A stretch of DNA of 30,143 nucleotides, from IMG/VR virus record IMGVR_UViG_3300021962_000443, positions 1 through 30,143 of that record. The stretch is one strand, 5' to 3'. Positions 6,401 to 14,910 of the stretch are shown here, one piece after another. Positions within the stretch are counted from its first letter, which is position 1, and every line of letters starts with the position of its first letter. The notes below the pieces were generated by a model. That model was not told the DNA's origin, ran no database searches, and worked only from the letters and a program-made list of their open reading frames with translations. Source of the DNA: a virus. The position numbers and the translations under genes are program-made.

Positions 6401-8863
6401 AATGCCGCACATCCTTATCATTCTCATCATCCAACTGTAGCTTTAGCTGACGCTTCTGATGAAGCTAAGAAAGATGTTATAGGATTAGCTGCTTCTCAAA
6501 TTGAAATTAATTCACATGGTTGGATACGTATTAAAGGATGGGTTGGTGGTATCGATACTACTACTTTAACATCAGGTGGTAGAATACATTTAGGATATTT
6601 AAATCCTGGCGACATAGTTGATACAGCGCCTGAGTATCCTAACTTCCCTATGGATATTGGTTACTGTCTAACATCAGATTCAGCTAATGGTAACGGTACC
6701 ATATATGTTGATATTGTTGACCATAGTTTTGAAAGGATACGTGTTACAGGCACAGGTCGAGTAGATGGTAACTTTACTATAGGTGGTAACTTAACAGTTT
6801 TAGGTGCACAATCTAGTGTAGCTATAAACAATCTTAATGTATCTAATAGCTTTATCTATTTAGCAGGTGGCGACACTATTGGTGAAACCAATACACTATT
6901 TACTGGATCAGGTCTAGATAATGCTACTCTGATTGGTCACTATAAAGGTGATTCAGACAAATACTATTATGTAAAAATCACAGCAGTTGATTCACAAGGT
7001 GATACCATTCAATGGGGTTATGACTCATCAGCTGGCGTAGGTAACTTTACTCCTTTAGCTTTTGACTCTGCTGGTTCAGGTATTACTTCTTGGGTATTAG
7101 ATTCAGATGCTACTTATAAAGGCGTATCGTCATTAATTGCTCCATTATCTTATGGTATATCAGCATCATTCATAAGAGGCTTTAACCATACAGTTGATGA
7201 TCGATGGAAAGGTTTTGCACAACCAGCTAATATAGACATAGGTGTTATTGGTAACTATAATACACCAGGTGATCCTTATGCGCATACAGGATTGTTTAGA
7301 GATGCTTCTGATAGTAAATGGAGACTATTTGATGGTTATTCTCCAGAACCTGAAGGTGATATCGATATATTAGATTCATCTTATATGGCTGCTACTCTAG
7401 TAGCTAATTTTGAAGGTCCTCTTACTGGTAATGTAACTGGTAATGTTACAGGTCAAGTATCAGACCTAACTAATCAGGCTTCATTTATTAGAGGTATATT
7501 TAACGGTATAGATGCAGGTGGCGATGGTTCATTTGCTTATAATAATTCTACTGGTGCCTTTACTTATACAGGACCTAGTGCAGCTGAAGTAAGAGCTCAT
7601 TTTAGTGCAGGTACTGGATTAACATTAAGTAGTGGACAATACAGTATTACTAATACTGGAGTTACAGCAACTACATATGGTTCTTCTACTCAGATACCTC
7701 AATTAACTATTAATGCACAAGGTCAAGTAACAAGTGCTACTACTGTACAAGTAGCTGGCGTAGATAGTGCATCTTGGGATTCAGCCACTAACGTTTATAG
7801 AATAAGTTTAGCTACTGGATCTAATCTAGATACTATTATTAATGGCTTTAATAGTTTATCCTTTAAATCTTTATCAGATAGCGCAACAGAAGTCGTTAGA
7901 AGTAAGATAAGTGTAACTGATGCTGGTGGAGATGGTTCTTTAGCTTATAATGCATCCACTGGTGTTATTACTTACACTGGTCCATCTGCTTCAGAAGTAA
8001 GAGCTCATTTTAGTGCGACAGGAGACTTATCTTATAATTCATCTACAGGTGTATTTGACTTTACCGAATCAGATAGAACTCCAGCTCAGATTAGAGGTTT
8101 ATTTAGCGCAGCGGGTGATCTAAGTTATAATAGTTCTACTGGTGCATTTAGCTATACTGATTCAGATAGATCAGCTGCTCAAATCAAAGGTTTATTTAGT
8201 GCCAGCAGCGGTATTGACTATAATAGTTCTACTGGTGCATTCACAGCAGATCAAGGTGAGATAAGAGGATTCTTCTCAGCAGCAGGTAACCTATCTTATA
8301 ATGCATCAACAGGTCAATTTAGCTATACTGACTCAGATAGATCTGCAGCTCAGATTAAAGGATTATTTAGTGCTGTAGATGCAGGTGGCGATGGTTCCTT
8401 TAGTTACAATTCAACTACAGGAGCATTTACTTATACAGGACCTAGTGCAGCTGAAGTAAGAGCTCATTTAAGCGCTGGTGGCGACCTATCTTATAATTCA
8501 TCTACAGGTGTTATAAGCTTTACTGAAAGAACAGACGGTGAAGTCAGAGGATTAATTAGCGTCACAGATAATGGTGGAGATGGTTCTCTTGCTTATAACT
8601 CAGGTACAGGTGTTATTACCTATACAGGTCCAAGTGCAAGTGAAGTTAGAGCTCATATTAGCGCCACAGGTGATATTACTTATAACTCAGGTACTGGCGT
8701 CATTAACTTTAACGAGACTTACTCTACCGCTTCAGAAATATTAACAGCTTTATTAACAGTTGATGGTGCTGGTACATTATTAGACGCAGACAAGCTTGAT
8801 GGACAAGAAGGTTCATACTATAGAATAAATGTTTATGATGCAAGCGGTACTTTATTAAACTAA
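3461..8863 (+). CDS. Giant repetitive tail-fibre-like structural protein
   Basis: An 1800-residue protein, longer than any T4 long-tail-fibre subunit. Domains in order: a non-repetitive N-terminus (1 to about 175); about 16 copies of an EG-x-NLYYT-x-x-R-x-DSDF motif in three clusters of 7, 2 and 7 (about 180-825); a non-repetitive central module with IRVWNNSGVVIGKGKPVYITG and later GWVGGIDTTTL (about 955-1090), of a kind found in marine T4-like fibre proteins; a second non-repeated region; then about 11 copies of a YNSSTG unit (one near 835, the rest about 1350-1765); and DADKLDGQEGSYYRI near the C-terminus, a tail-fibre tip repeat motif. A receptor-binding or fibre-shaft role is inferred from architecture and position between a late promoter and the neck genes. 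No chaperone gene is recognised beside it. Confidence 0.8.
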   Translation: MPSNQNKILVKKVVVGTPIATVTSGAFSINNLAGVNTTGAVSGDLLAYNEATSKWEPLTLTEGNGIDLSWDSSADTWTLTLELASTDNVGAASFSSDDFVVDSAGGVAIRFNAIPENLVPAADVTYDLGTSANKWRDLYLSGSTIYLGSQILSYDSATDVLQFNGDTIITTNAGITTDDINEGTTNLFYTTARFDSDFGDNTTSDLAEGDNLYYTTARFDTRFDTKTTSDLDEGTNLYYTTDRHDSDFDIRLATKNTSSLSEGSNLYYTTDRADSDFDVRLATKNTSNLTEGDNLYYTTGRVDSDFDTRLATKSTSDLAEGSNLYYTTARHDSDFTVALTTKTTTDLAEGTNLYYTTARADSDAKNALTAGTGVTYNASTGTISIGQPVGTTDSATFGGLLITNTAVVRGDLIVAGTTTTVNSSQVDIGDNIIVLNANEAGTPSLDGGIEIERGTDSNKSLLWDEAADKWTVGSETFVAATFQGNLTGNVTGQVSDISNHTTTALSEGNNLYYTQARVDSDFDVRLATKSTSDLAEGNNLYYTTARHDSDFDVHAVGGTGITVSSGNISITNTGVTADTYGSASSIPVLTVNAQGQITNVTTSTVSGVTGLAYNDATGVLTLSTATGDFTDSVTLGPFTTSQLTEGSNLYYTKARHDSDFDARLAVKTTDNLTEGSNLYYTDARFDSALGDRTTTNLAEGNNLYYTVVRADSDFDKNLATKTTTNLTEGDNLYYTTARADSDFDVRLATKTTTNVTEGTNLYYTTARFDSDFGDNTTSDLTEGSNLYYTTVRADSDFDVRLSGKTTTNLAEGTNLYYTTARVDSDARLAISIDDQGGDGSLSYNNSTGVITYSGPTDAEVRAHFTGGTGVTITSGQIDIGQDVATNASVIFDGVSATNVSTTTVSATVGEITDHLIFTPTSAQLESDGKLYYDNTDKALRFFTDDSGGTVSIGQQMTIRVWNNSGVVIGKGKPVYITGVHNAAHPYHSHHPTVALADASDEAKKDVIGLAASQIEINSHGWIRIKGWVGGIDTTTLTSGGRIHLGYLNPGDIVDTAPEYPNFPMDIGYCLTSDSANGNGTIYVDIVDHSFERIRVTGTGRVDGNFTIGGNLTVLGAQSSVAINNLNVSNSFIYLAGGDTIGETNTLFTGSGLDNATLIGHYKGDSDKYYYVKITAVDSQGDTIQWGYDSSAGVGNFTPLAFDSAGSGITSWVLDSDATYKGVSSLIAPLSYGISASFIRGFNHTVDDRWKGFAQPANIDIGVIGNYNTPGDPYAHTGLFRDASDSKWRLFDGYSPEPEGDIDILDSSYMAATLVANFEGPLTGNVTGNVTGQVSDLTNQASFIRGIFNGIDAGGDGSFAYNNSTGAFTYTGPSAAEVRAHFSAGTGLTLSSGQYSITNTGVTATTYGSSTQIPQLTINAQGQVTSATTVQVAGVDSASWDSATNVYRISLATGSNLDTIINGFNSLSFKSLSDSATEVVRSKISVTDAGGDGSLAYNASTGVITYTGPSASEVRAHFSATGDLSYNSSTGVFDFTESDRTPAQIRGLFSAAGDLSYNSSTGAFSYTDSDRSAAQIKGLFSASSGIDYNSSTGAFTADQGEIRGFFSAAGNLSYNASTGQFSYTDSDRSAAQIKGLFSAVDAGGDGSFSYNSTTGAFTYTGPSAAEVRAHLSAGGDLSYNSSTGVISFTERTDGEVRGLISVTDNGGDGSLAYNSGTGVITYTGPSASEVRAHISATGDITYNSGTGVINFNETYSTASEILTALLTVDGAGTLLDADKLDGQEGSYYRINVYDASGTLLN
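3996..5940 (+). repeat. Coding repeats of the EGxNLYYT family in the fibre gene
   Basis: I count 16 copies of a unit with core EG-x-NL(Y/F)YT-x-x-R-x-DS and, in most copies, a period of about 27 residues. Seven lie in the first cluster (about 3996-4545), two in the second (about 4970-5110) and seven in the third (about 5380-5940). At DNA level the unit recurs as variants of GAAGGTAATAATCTTTATTA. The copies are diverged rather than identical, indicating an old expansion under selection on protein structure. Confidence 0.88.
7510..8760 (+). repeat. Coding repeats of the YNSSTG family in the fibre gene
   Basis: About ten units of roughly 30 residues with core (L/F)(S/A)YN-x-STG-x-(I/F)-x-(Y/F), followed by EVRAHFSA or AQIKGLFSA; one further copy lies at about 5965-6060. 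Two subtypes are mixed: one with GGDGS at the front and YTGPSAAEVRAH at the end, the other with GDLSYNSSTG and DSDRSAAQI. Interspersed subtypes suggest unequal recombination within the array. Confidence 0.85.
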
Positions 8864-8869
8864 TAAATA
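8862..8869 (+). promoter_or_regulatory. Possible late promoter variant AATAAATA
   Basis: AATAAATA differs from TATAAATA by one base. It is fused to the stop codon of the fibre gene (TAA 8861-8863) and ends 9 bases before the ATG of the PP-loop gene, which has no Shine-Dalgarno. Placement matches the exact late promoters elsewhere here, but the sequence alone is weak evidence. Confidence 0.45.
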
Positions 8870-8878
8870 ATTTTTGTT

Positions 8879-9856
8879 ATGGAATTACGATTACGTAAAG
8901 ATTATGTATCTTTTATAAAGGATTATGGCCCCTACCATCCCACGCTATATCATACTATCAATGAACAAGAAAAGATTATTCGCAATTTCTTTGAAGTCTA
9001 TTTAGTAGATCGTACTAAAACTTTTATTGGATCTAAAGAATACAAAATAGTATCTCCTGTGCCTCATAGTAAAGAGACAGCGGATTTCAATACTCTTATT
9101 GCAGCACGCGCAGATTACATTAGAGAACTTACTAAGAATAAAACAGTAGTATTAATGTGGTCGGGTGGATTAGATTCTACTTGCGCCTTTTATGCTTTAG
9201 TAGCCGCTAGCGTGCCTTTTCATATACATATCAATCATCATGCTATAGGAGAACATCCTAAGTTAGCAGCAGAGATACTAGCGGGGCAATTTCCATTAGT
9301 GACAGCAGAATATGTTTACACTGGTTTTTTAGGTATGCCACATGATAAAGATTTTGAATTTAGAAAATTTATAGAAGATACTCCTAACCTATTAGTAATT
9401 ACAGGAGAGATTGGAGATCAGATATTTGGTTCAGTTAAGGGTTATTGTAGATCATTTGAAACTAGGCAGAAACCTTATGAATATGTAGTACCTGGAGAAG
9501 TACAAGAAGTATTAGATCCTACCATACTAACATTTCTTAATAAACCTAAAGCCTCTGTTACTTATGCAGAGTGGGTATGGGCTATTAATTTTACTTGTAA
9601 ATACCAAGATGTATTATTAAGAATGGGTATGTTATGGAGACTATTACCTATACCACCTTTAAGTAATGTTTTACATTTTTACGATGATGTAGACTTACAA
9701 AGATGGGCTATGAATCATTACGAAGAGAATGCTAAATACGAGCAAGCTACTTATAAACTAGCTATTAGAAACTATTTGCGCACGCGAGGATGTGATGAAA
9801 CTTATTGCGCTACTAAAACTAAGGACGGATCTTTATGTCGACTTACATACCGATAA
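8879..9856 (+). CDS. PP-loop ATPase, asparagine-synthetase-like
   Basis: A 325-residue protein. SGGLDST at residues 95-101 is the PP-loop that binds ATP for adenylation of a carboxylate or amide. TGEIGDQIFGS at 175-185 resembles the second conserved segment of asparagine-synthetase C-terminal domains. There is no N-terminal Cys2 glutaminase domain, so it is not a full AsnB; the amine donor or true reaction is open. Possible roles are amide-bond formation or nucleotide/peptide modification. Its last 22 bases overlap the cupin gene, a strong sign of co-translation. The start has no Shine-Dalgarno and lies just after a late-promoter-like AATAAATA, so late expression is likely. QueC/ExsB-type PP-loop enzymes are a less likely alternative. 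Confidence 0.72.
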   Translation: MELRLRKDYVSFIKDYGPYHPTLYHTINEQEKIIRNFFEVYLVDRTKTFIGSKEYKIVSPVPHSKETADFNTLIAARADYIRELTKNKTVVLMWSGGLDSTCAFYALVAASVPFHIHINHHAIGEHPKLAAEILAGQFPLVTAEYVYTGFLGMPHDKDFEFRKFIEDTPNLLVITGEIGDQIFGSVKGYCRSFETRQKPYEYVVPGEVQEVLDPTILTFLNKPKASVTYAEWVWAINFTCKYQDVLLRMGMLWRLLPIPPLSNVLHFYDDVDLQRWAMNHYEENAKYEQATYKLAIRNYLRTRGCDETYCATKTKDGSLCRLTYR

Positions 9857-10461
9857 TACGAAAGTACAATGCAATAGATGATACTATTATTGTATCACCT
9901 ACAGATGTTCGTGAACTATATGATTATAAAGTGTATATAGGAACACATGATATTAAATCTAAATGGACTATATGGGTTGCAGATAATTTTTCTTGTAGTA
10001 AAGTATATACTCGAAGAGATAGAGCCAGAGCTTCTTTATTGGGTATTGTGGTACCAGGATACAAAAGTTGGAATCGTGATAGTAGTGTTAATGTATTACC
10101 TTCTTTACCTTATATTAATGGTTGCGCTACTTCACAGTTATTGCCTCCTATACGATCAGGTGATCCTACTTGGCAATATTTGTATATGCCTCCACATACT
10201 GCAGAACAAGCACATCATATACATTCTACTGCAAGAATAGTATATGTTAAATCAGGCTCCGGTATTTGTATACATGGTACTCCAACAAAATCTGAAACTA
10301 TTGCTTTAGAACCACATGATGTATTAATTATTGATCCTATGGTACCACATCATTTTAAAACTAAAGATGAACCTTTAGAAGTATTACCATTTCATGTATG
10401 GAGTAGCCAAGGTAGATCAGAGTTTAATCATCCTATGTTTAATGGTACTCACGAAGTATAA
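9835..10461 (+). CDS. Cupin-domain protein
   Basis: A 208-residue protein. The C-terminal half has a cupin beta-barrel signature: AHHIHSTARIVYVKSGSG with His128-x-His130, and ALEPHDVLIIDPMVPHHF with His172/His173, the two metal-binding motifs. The Glu usual in motif 1 is not evident, so metal binding may be altered. The N-terminal roughly 100 residues are unrecognised. It overlaps the PP-loop ATPase gene by 22 bases, so the two proteins probably act in one process. Cupins of this type are often small-molecule isomerases, dioxygenases or sensors; no substrate can be named. The stop codon is embedded in the late promoter for gp13. Confidence 0.72.
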   Translation: MSTYIPIIRKYNAIDDTIIVSPTDVRELYDYKVYIGTHDIKSKWTIWVADNFSCSKVYTRRDRARASLLGIVVPGYKSWNRDSSVNVLPSLPYINGCATSQLLPPIRSGDPTWQYLYMPPHTAEQAHHIHSTARIVYVKSGSGICIHGTPTKSETIALEPHDVLIIDPMVPHHFKTKDEPLEVLPFHVWSSQGRSEFNHPMFNGTHEV

Positions 10462-10464
10462 ATA
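10457..10464 (+). promoter_or_regulatory. T4-type late promoter TATAAATA
   Basis: Exact late consensus; the cupin stop codon TAA (10459-10461) lies inside it. It ends 29 bases before the gp13 ATG and should start the neck-terminase transcript. Confidence 0.85.
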
Positions 10465-10493
10465 TAGATAAATAATATTAAAGGGTATATGAC

Positions 10494-11249
10494 ATGTCAT
10501 CACCAGCAACACGCAGACAATTAATTGACTTTTGCCTAAGGCGATTAGGTGAACCTGTCATTGAAATTAACGTAGATGAAGATCAACTACAAGATAAAGT
10601 AGATGATGCTTTACAAGTATATCAAGAATATCATTCTGATGCTACTAAGAAAATATATTTAAAACACTTAGTAACTGCTGCTGATGTTGCTAATGAGTAT
10701 ATTTCTGTATCTAGCAATATCATATACATCTCTAAACTATTTCCAATATCTACTACTTTTAATACTTCTTTTAACTTTTTTGATATTAAGTATCAAATGA
10801 TGTTAAATGATGTAGCCGATCTATCTACTTACGCAGGAGATATGGCTTACTATGAACAAATGCAACAATACTTATCTTTATTAGATATGAAGTTAAGTGG
10901 TACTCCGCAAGTACAATTCTCCAGAAAAGAAAATAGATTATACATTTTCGGCGACTTTGCAGATCAAGATATACAAGCAGGAGATTATATTGTAGCTGAA
11001 GTATATCAAATTATAGACCCAAATACAGCTACTTCTATATACAATGATAAGTTTATTAAAAGTTATACTACACAACTTATTAAACAACAATGGGGCCAAA
11101 ACCTAATTAAATTTGAAGGTATGCAATTACCTGGAGGAGTAACTTTAAACGGAAGACAATTTTATGATGATGCAACCGCAGAGTTAGAAAAACTTTTAGA
11201 AACTATGCGAATGGAAAATGAATTACCTCCGGACTTCTTTGTAGGTTAA
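10494..11249 (+). CDS. gp13: Neck protein gp13
   Basis: A 251-residue homologue of T4 gp13 (309 residues), the head-completion/neck protein that joins the filled head to the tail through the portal. The N-terminus TRRQLIDFCLRRLGEPVIEINVDEDQLQDKV is typical of the short gp13 of marine T4-like phages, and it heads the conserved order gp13-gp14-gp15-gp16-gp17-gp18-gp19-gp20, which supports the call. A late promoter lies just upstream. The gene ends 3 bases before gp14. Confidence 0.88.
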   Translation: MSSPATRRQLIDFCLRRLGEPVIEINVDEDQLQDKVDDALQVYQEYHSDATKKIYLKHLVTAADVANEYISVSSNIIYISKLFPISTTFNTSFNFFDIKYQMMLNDVADLSTYAGDMAYYEQMQQYLSLLDMKLSGTPQVQFSRKENRLYIFGDFADQDIQAGDYIVAEVYQIIDPNTATSIYNDKFIKSYTTQLIKQQWGQNLIKFEGMQLPGGVTLNGRQFYDDATAELEKLLETMRMENELPPDFFVG

Positions 11250-11252
11250 GCC

Positions 11253-12146
11253 ATGCCATTAAATCCTTATTTTTCTCAAGGCAGGCGTTCAGAGCAAACA
11301 CTCTATGAAGATATAGTAGTTGAAGCTCTAAAGATATACGGCCAAGACGTCTATTATCTTCCACGTACACAAGTACGTTACGATACTATTCTCAATGATG
11401 AGATTCCTGCTACTTTTGGATCCAATCATAAACTAGAAATGTATATTGAGAATATAGATGGCTTTGATGGAGATGGAGATCTATTTACTAAATTTGGAGT
11501 AGAGATACGAGACGTTGCTAATTTTGTAATATCTAAACGATCTTGGAATCAACGAATTAAACCTATTCTTAATGCAGAAGGTACTGTACAATACTATCGT
11601 CCTAAAGAAGGTGATTTATTATTCTTACCACTATCTGGTTCTTTATTTAAAATTAGTAAAGTAGAAGATGAAAGACCTTTCTATCAATTAAAGAATCTTC
11701 CTGTATTTAGAATCACAGCAGAATTGTTTGAATACAATGATGAAGATTTGGATACTGGTATTGATGCTATTGATGCTATAGAAAAGAATTTCGCTTACCA
11801 ATGGTTATTAACTATGGACTCAGATGGTACTATAGGTAACTACACTATAGGTGAAACTGTTACACAAACATTAACTGATGGTACGGTTATATCTGGTGAA
11901 GTTGTTAAATGGTCTGATTCGGATGATAAATTATATCTTGCACATGTTGGCGCTGACGATGGTCAATTCCATACTTTTGTAACTACTAGACAAGTAATTG
12001 GTAGTACCTCTGGTAATGTGGCGACACCTAGCTTAGTAGCAGAATTACAAAGCATTCAGAATACTGCGCAGAATACGGCCTTTGATGATTATGAAGTATC
12101 GTTTATAGATTTTAGTGAAGGTAATCCATTTGGAGATATGCAATAA
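11253..12146 (+). CDS. gp14: Neck protein gp14
   Basis: A 297-residue homologue of T4 gp14 (256 residues), which with gp13 seals DNA in the head and forms the neck to which the tail attaches. The start MPLNPYFSQGRRSEQTLYEDIVVEALKIYG and the internal SEVRDVANFVISKRSW-like segment (EIRDVANFVISKRSW) fit the family. Residues about 190-255 (TIGNYTIGETVTQTLTDGT onward) look like an added beta domain relative to T4. The stop overlaps the gp15 start by one base. Confidence 0.86.
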   Translation: MPLNPYFSQGRRSEQTLYEDIVVEALKIYGQDVYYLPRTQVRYDTILNDEIPATFGSNHKLEMYIENIDGFDGDGDLFTKFGVEIRDVANFVISKRSWNQRIKPILNAEGTVQYYRPKEGDLLFLPLSGSLFKISKVEDERPFYQLKNLPVFRITAELFEYNDEDLDTGIDAIDAIEKNFAYQWLLTMDSDGTIGNYTIGETVTQTLTDGTVISGEVVKWSDSDDKLYLAHVGADDGQFHTFVTTRQVIGSTSGNVATPSLVAELQSIQNTAQNTAFDDYEVSFIDFSEGNPFGDMQ

Positions 12147-12940
12147 TGTTCGGTACACATTTCTATTATCAAAGAATAAGAAAGTCAGTAGCACTATTTG
12201 GTTCATTGTTTAATAATTTGTATGTGATTAGAAAGAACTCATCAGGTGCTGTAGTAGATACAGTTAAAGTACCTTTATCTTACGCTAATAAAAATAAATT
12301 TATAGAACGTATTGCTCAAATGAATGCAGGTGAGGCTATGGAACGAGCTGTAGCTATTAAGTTACCTCGTATGTCATTTGAAATAACTTCGATAGCTTAT
12401 GATGCAACTCGACAGTTATCTAAAACACAATCTTTTTCAAAACCCGTAACAGATTCTATTACTAATCGACATAAGATTTATACCGCTGTACCTTATAATA
12501 TAGGTATGCAACTAAATGTATATGCTAAGTCACAAGACGATGCTTTACAAATAGTAGAACAGATTATACCTTTCTTTAATCCTCAATATACCGTTACTAT
12601 AAAGCCTTTAGACGACTTTCCTACTGTTAAGGAAGATGTACCATTAGTTTTATTAGGCGTGTCTTTTTCCGATGATTATGAGGGTATAGTAGAGTCTAGA
12701 AGAACTATTGTATACACTCTAGATTTTGAAATGAAAGTAAACTTCTATAAAAATATTGGTGCATTGGGTAGTAAGATTATACGTAAAGTTACTAATCCAG
12801 TATACAATTTAGGTGCAGGATGGTCTGATTCAGATATGTTATTAGAGACCATTACTACTTTACCTGATCCGTTAAGTGTTAACGCTGATTCAGATTATGG
12901 ATTTACTACAACAATTGTTAATGTACAGGATAGCGCCTAA
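12146..12940 (+). CDS. gp15: Tail sheath stabiliser/completion protein gp15
   Basis: A 264-residue homologue of T4 gp15 (272 residues), the ring that caps the contractile sheath and docks the tail to the neck. MFGTHFYYQRIRKSVALFGSLFNNLYVIRK at the start and VPYNIGMQLNVYAKSQDDALQIVEQIIPFFNPQYTV in the middle are strongly gp15-like. It is coupled to gp14 by ATAATG and to gp16 by TAATG, with one shared base in each case. Confidence 0.92.
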   Translation: MFGTHFYYQRIRKSVALFGSLFNNLYVIRKNSSGAVVDTVKVPLSYANKNKFIERIAQMNAGEAMERAVAIKLPRMSFEITSIAYDATRQLSKTQSFSKPVTDSITNRHKIYTAVPYNIGMQLNVYAKSQDDALQIVEQIIPFFNPQYTVTIKPLDDFPTVKEDVPLVLLGVSFSDDYEGIVESRRTIVYTLDFEMKVNFYKNIGALGSKIIRKVTNPVYNLGAGWSDSDMLLETITTLPDPLSVNADSDYGFTTTIVNVQDSA

Positions 12941-13275
12941 TGGATAATGAAAGAAATATAGATGATGATTACAAATACTCACGAGCTACTTATTACGAAC
13001 TATTAGATAAAGGTCGTGAGAGTTTGGATCTTATGATGGAAGTGGCAAGACAATCAGAACACCCTAGAGCTTTTGAAGTGTTATCAAACATGATGAAGCA
13101 AATGGCTGAGATTAATGATCGTCTTATGGATCTTAATAAGAAAGAAAAAGATATTAAAGCTAAAGCTTTACCAGAGAAAGCTGTAACTAATAATAACGTA
13201 TTTCTAACTACGGTAGATCTACAGAGAATGTTATTGAAAAGTGATAATGTGATAGATGTGGAATCAACAGAGTAA
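12940..13275 (+). CDS. gp16: Small terminase subunit gp16
   Basis: A 111-residue protein at the small-terminase position. T4 gp16 (164 residues) forms the ring that recognises DNA and regulates the packaging motor. Here SLDLMMEVARQSEHPRAFEVLSNMMKQMAEINDRLMDLNKKEKD predicts the long helical hairpin of the family's core, while the T4 N- and C-terminal extensions are largely missing. The end overlaps the large-terminase start by 20 bases. Assignment rests on helical core, position and overlap. Confidence 0.85.
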   Translation: MDNERNIDDDYKYSRATYYELLDKGRESLDLMMEVARQSEHPRAFEVLSNMMKQMAEINDRLMDLNKKEKDIKAKALPEKAVTNNNVFLTTVDLQRMLLKSDNVIDVESTE

Positions 13276-14884
13276 CGAAACCTATCTTGGTAATAGTAAT
13301 GTTAAACGTGATGGCATTCAACAAGAATGGACCAAGGAACAACTACTAGAATATAAACGTTGTATGCAGGATCCTGTATACTTTGCTCAAACATACGTCA
13401 AGGTTATTCAATTAGATAGAGGATTAGTTCCTTTTCATCTATATCCTTATCAAAAACAAATGTTTCAACAATTCAATGATCATCGCTTTAATATTGTATT
13501 AGCTTGTCGTCAGTCAGGTAAGTCTATATCAGCATGTGCTTATCTATTATGGTTTGTATTATTTAATCCTGAAAAGACAGTAGCCGTACTAGCTAACAAA
13601 GGTGAGACAGCAAGAGAGATGCTAGGTCGTATTACTCTTATGTTAGAAAACATACCTTTCTTTCTACAACCTGGATGTAAGGTATTAAATAAAGGATCGG
13701 TGGAATTTAGTAATAATAGTAGAATTATAGCTAGAGCCACATCTGGTTCTTCTATAAGAGGTTTGTCTGTTAACTTATTATATCTAGATGAGTTTGCTTT
13801 CGTTGAGAGAGCTGCAGAATTTTATACATCTACTTATCCTGTAATATCATCTGGTAAAGAAACTAAAGTTATTATTACCTCTACGGCTAATGGTTTAGGT
13901 AATACTTTTCATAAGTTATGGGAAGGCGCTACACAAGGCGTCAATGAATATAAACCATTCAGAGTAGATTGGCATGACGTACCAGGCAGAGACGAAGTAT
14001 GGAAGCAACAAACTATAGCTAATACTTCTCGACTGCAATTCGATCAGGAATTTGGTAATACCTTCTTTGGAACAGCGGATACTTTAATCAATGCAGAAAC
14101 ATTAATGAGTCTTCGTGCTAGTAATCCAACTAGGGTTCTAGAAGACGGCCATTGTCTCATCTATGAAGAGACTAATCCTAAACATCAATATATTATGACC
14201 GTTGATGTTAGTAAAGGAAGAGGACAGGATTATTCTACGTTTAACGTAATTGACATCTCAACGAGACCGTTCAAGCAAGTCGCAGTATATCGAAATAACA
14301 ATATATCTCCTTTGCTCTTTCCTAATATTATTTATAAATTTGCAATCTCTTACAACAATGCTTACGTGGTGATAGAGTCTAATGATCAAGGTACTGTAGT
14401 ATGTAATGGTTTATATTATGAATTAGAATATGAGAACGTACACGTATCTTCTGCTATTAAAGCTAATGCTATTGGTATTGAGATGACTCGTAGAACTAAA
14501 CGTTTAGGATGTTCAGCTTGTAAAGATCTATTAGAAAATAAAAAATTAGCCATACGAGATCAGCAAACTATTATTGAAATATCTACTTTTGTAGGTAGAG
14601 GACAATCTTACTCAGCATCAGATGGTAATCACGATGATTTAATGATGAATTTAATTATGTTTGGGTATTTTATTACTACTGAATACTTTGCAGAAATGAC
14701 TGACATCAACATTAAAGACATGCTCTATAAGAGGCAGATCCAGTCTATAGAGGACGATCTAGTTCCGTTTGGACATATAGATACAGGAGAAGAACATATA
14801 CAGCATTTAGACTGGCAATCGGAATTAAATAAAGAAGGTTGGGGATTAGATACCATAGATAAAAATCGCTGGGATGAACTCTAA
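13256..14884 (+). CDS. gp17: Large terminase subunit gp17 (packaging ATPase-nuclease)
   Basis: A 542-residue packaging motor subunit (T4 gp17 is 610). ATPase domain: Walker A CRQSGKS at 84-90 and Walker B LLYLDEFAF with Asp178-Glu179. RNase-H-like nuclease domain: Asp317 in MTVDVSKGRGQDYS, Glu374 in VVIESNDQG, and Asp460-Asp461 in NHDDLMM, the acidic metal site that cuts concatemeric DNA. All key residues are present, so it should be active. The start lies inside gp16, implying coupled translation. No intein or intron is visible. Confidence 0.97.
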   Translation: MWNQQSNETYLGNSNVKRDGIQQEWTKEQLLEYKRCMQDPVYFAQTYVKVIQLDRGLVPFHLYPYQKQMFQQFNDHRFNIVLACRQSGKSISACAYLLWFVLFNPEKTVAVLANKGETAREMLGRITLMLENIPFFLQPGCKVLNKGSVEFSNNSRIIARATSGSSIRGLSVNLLYLDEFAFVERAAEFYTSTYPVISSGKETKVIITSTANGLGNTFHKLWEGATQGVNEYKPFRVDWHDVPGRDEVWKQQTIANTSRLQFDQEFGNTFFGTADTLINAETLMSLRASNPTRVLEDGHCLIYEETNPKHQYIMTVDVSKGRGQDYSTFNVIDISTRPFKQVAVYRNNNISPLLFPNIIYKFAISYNNAYVVIESNDQGTVVCNGLYYELEYENVHVSSAIKANAIGIEMTRRTKRLGCSACKDLLENKKLAIRDQQTIIEISTFVGRGQSYSASDGNHDDLMMNLIMFGYFITTEYFAEMTDINIKDMLYKRQIQSIEDDLVPFGHIDTGEEHIQHLDWQSELNKEGWGLDTIDKNRWDEL

Positions 14885-14895
14885 TTTCAGTTATT

Positions 14896-14903
14896 TATAA
14901 ATA
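14896..14903 (+). promoter_or_regulatory. T4-type late promoter TATAAATA
   Basis: Exact late consensus 11 bases after the gp17 stop and 64 bases before the gp18 ATG. It should drive the tail-sheath gene, one of the most abundant virion proteins. Five bases downstream begins GTATGAAAACTT, a 12-base block repeated at the same distance from the late promoter at 19765. Confidence 0.88.
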
Positions 14904-14910
14904 AAAGGGT

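Noticed and set aside
9947-10240. Rightward 97-codon open frame inside the cupin gene
   Set aside because: Out of frame with the cupin; its Ile/Leu/Tyr-rich product reflects AT-rich sequence, not a membrane protein.
13256-14884. Intein or group I intron in the large terminase
   Set aside because: All ATPase and nuclease motifs occur in order in one uninterrupted frame of expected length.
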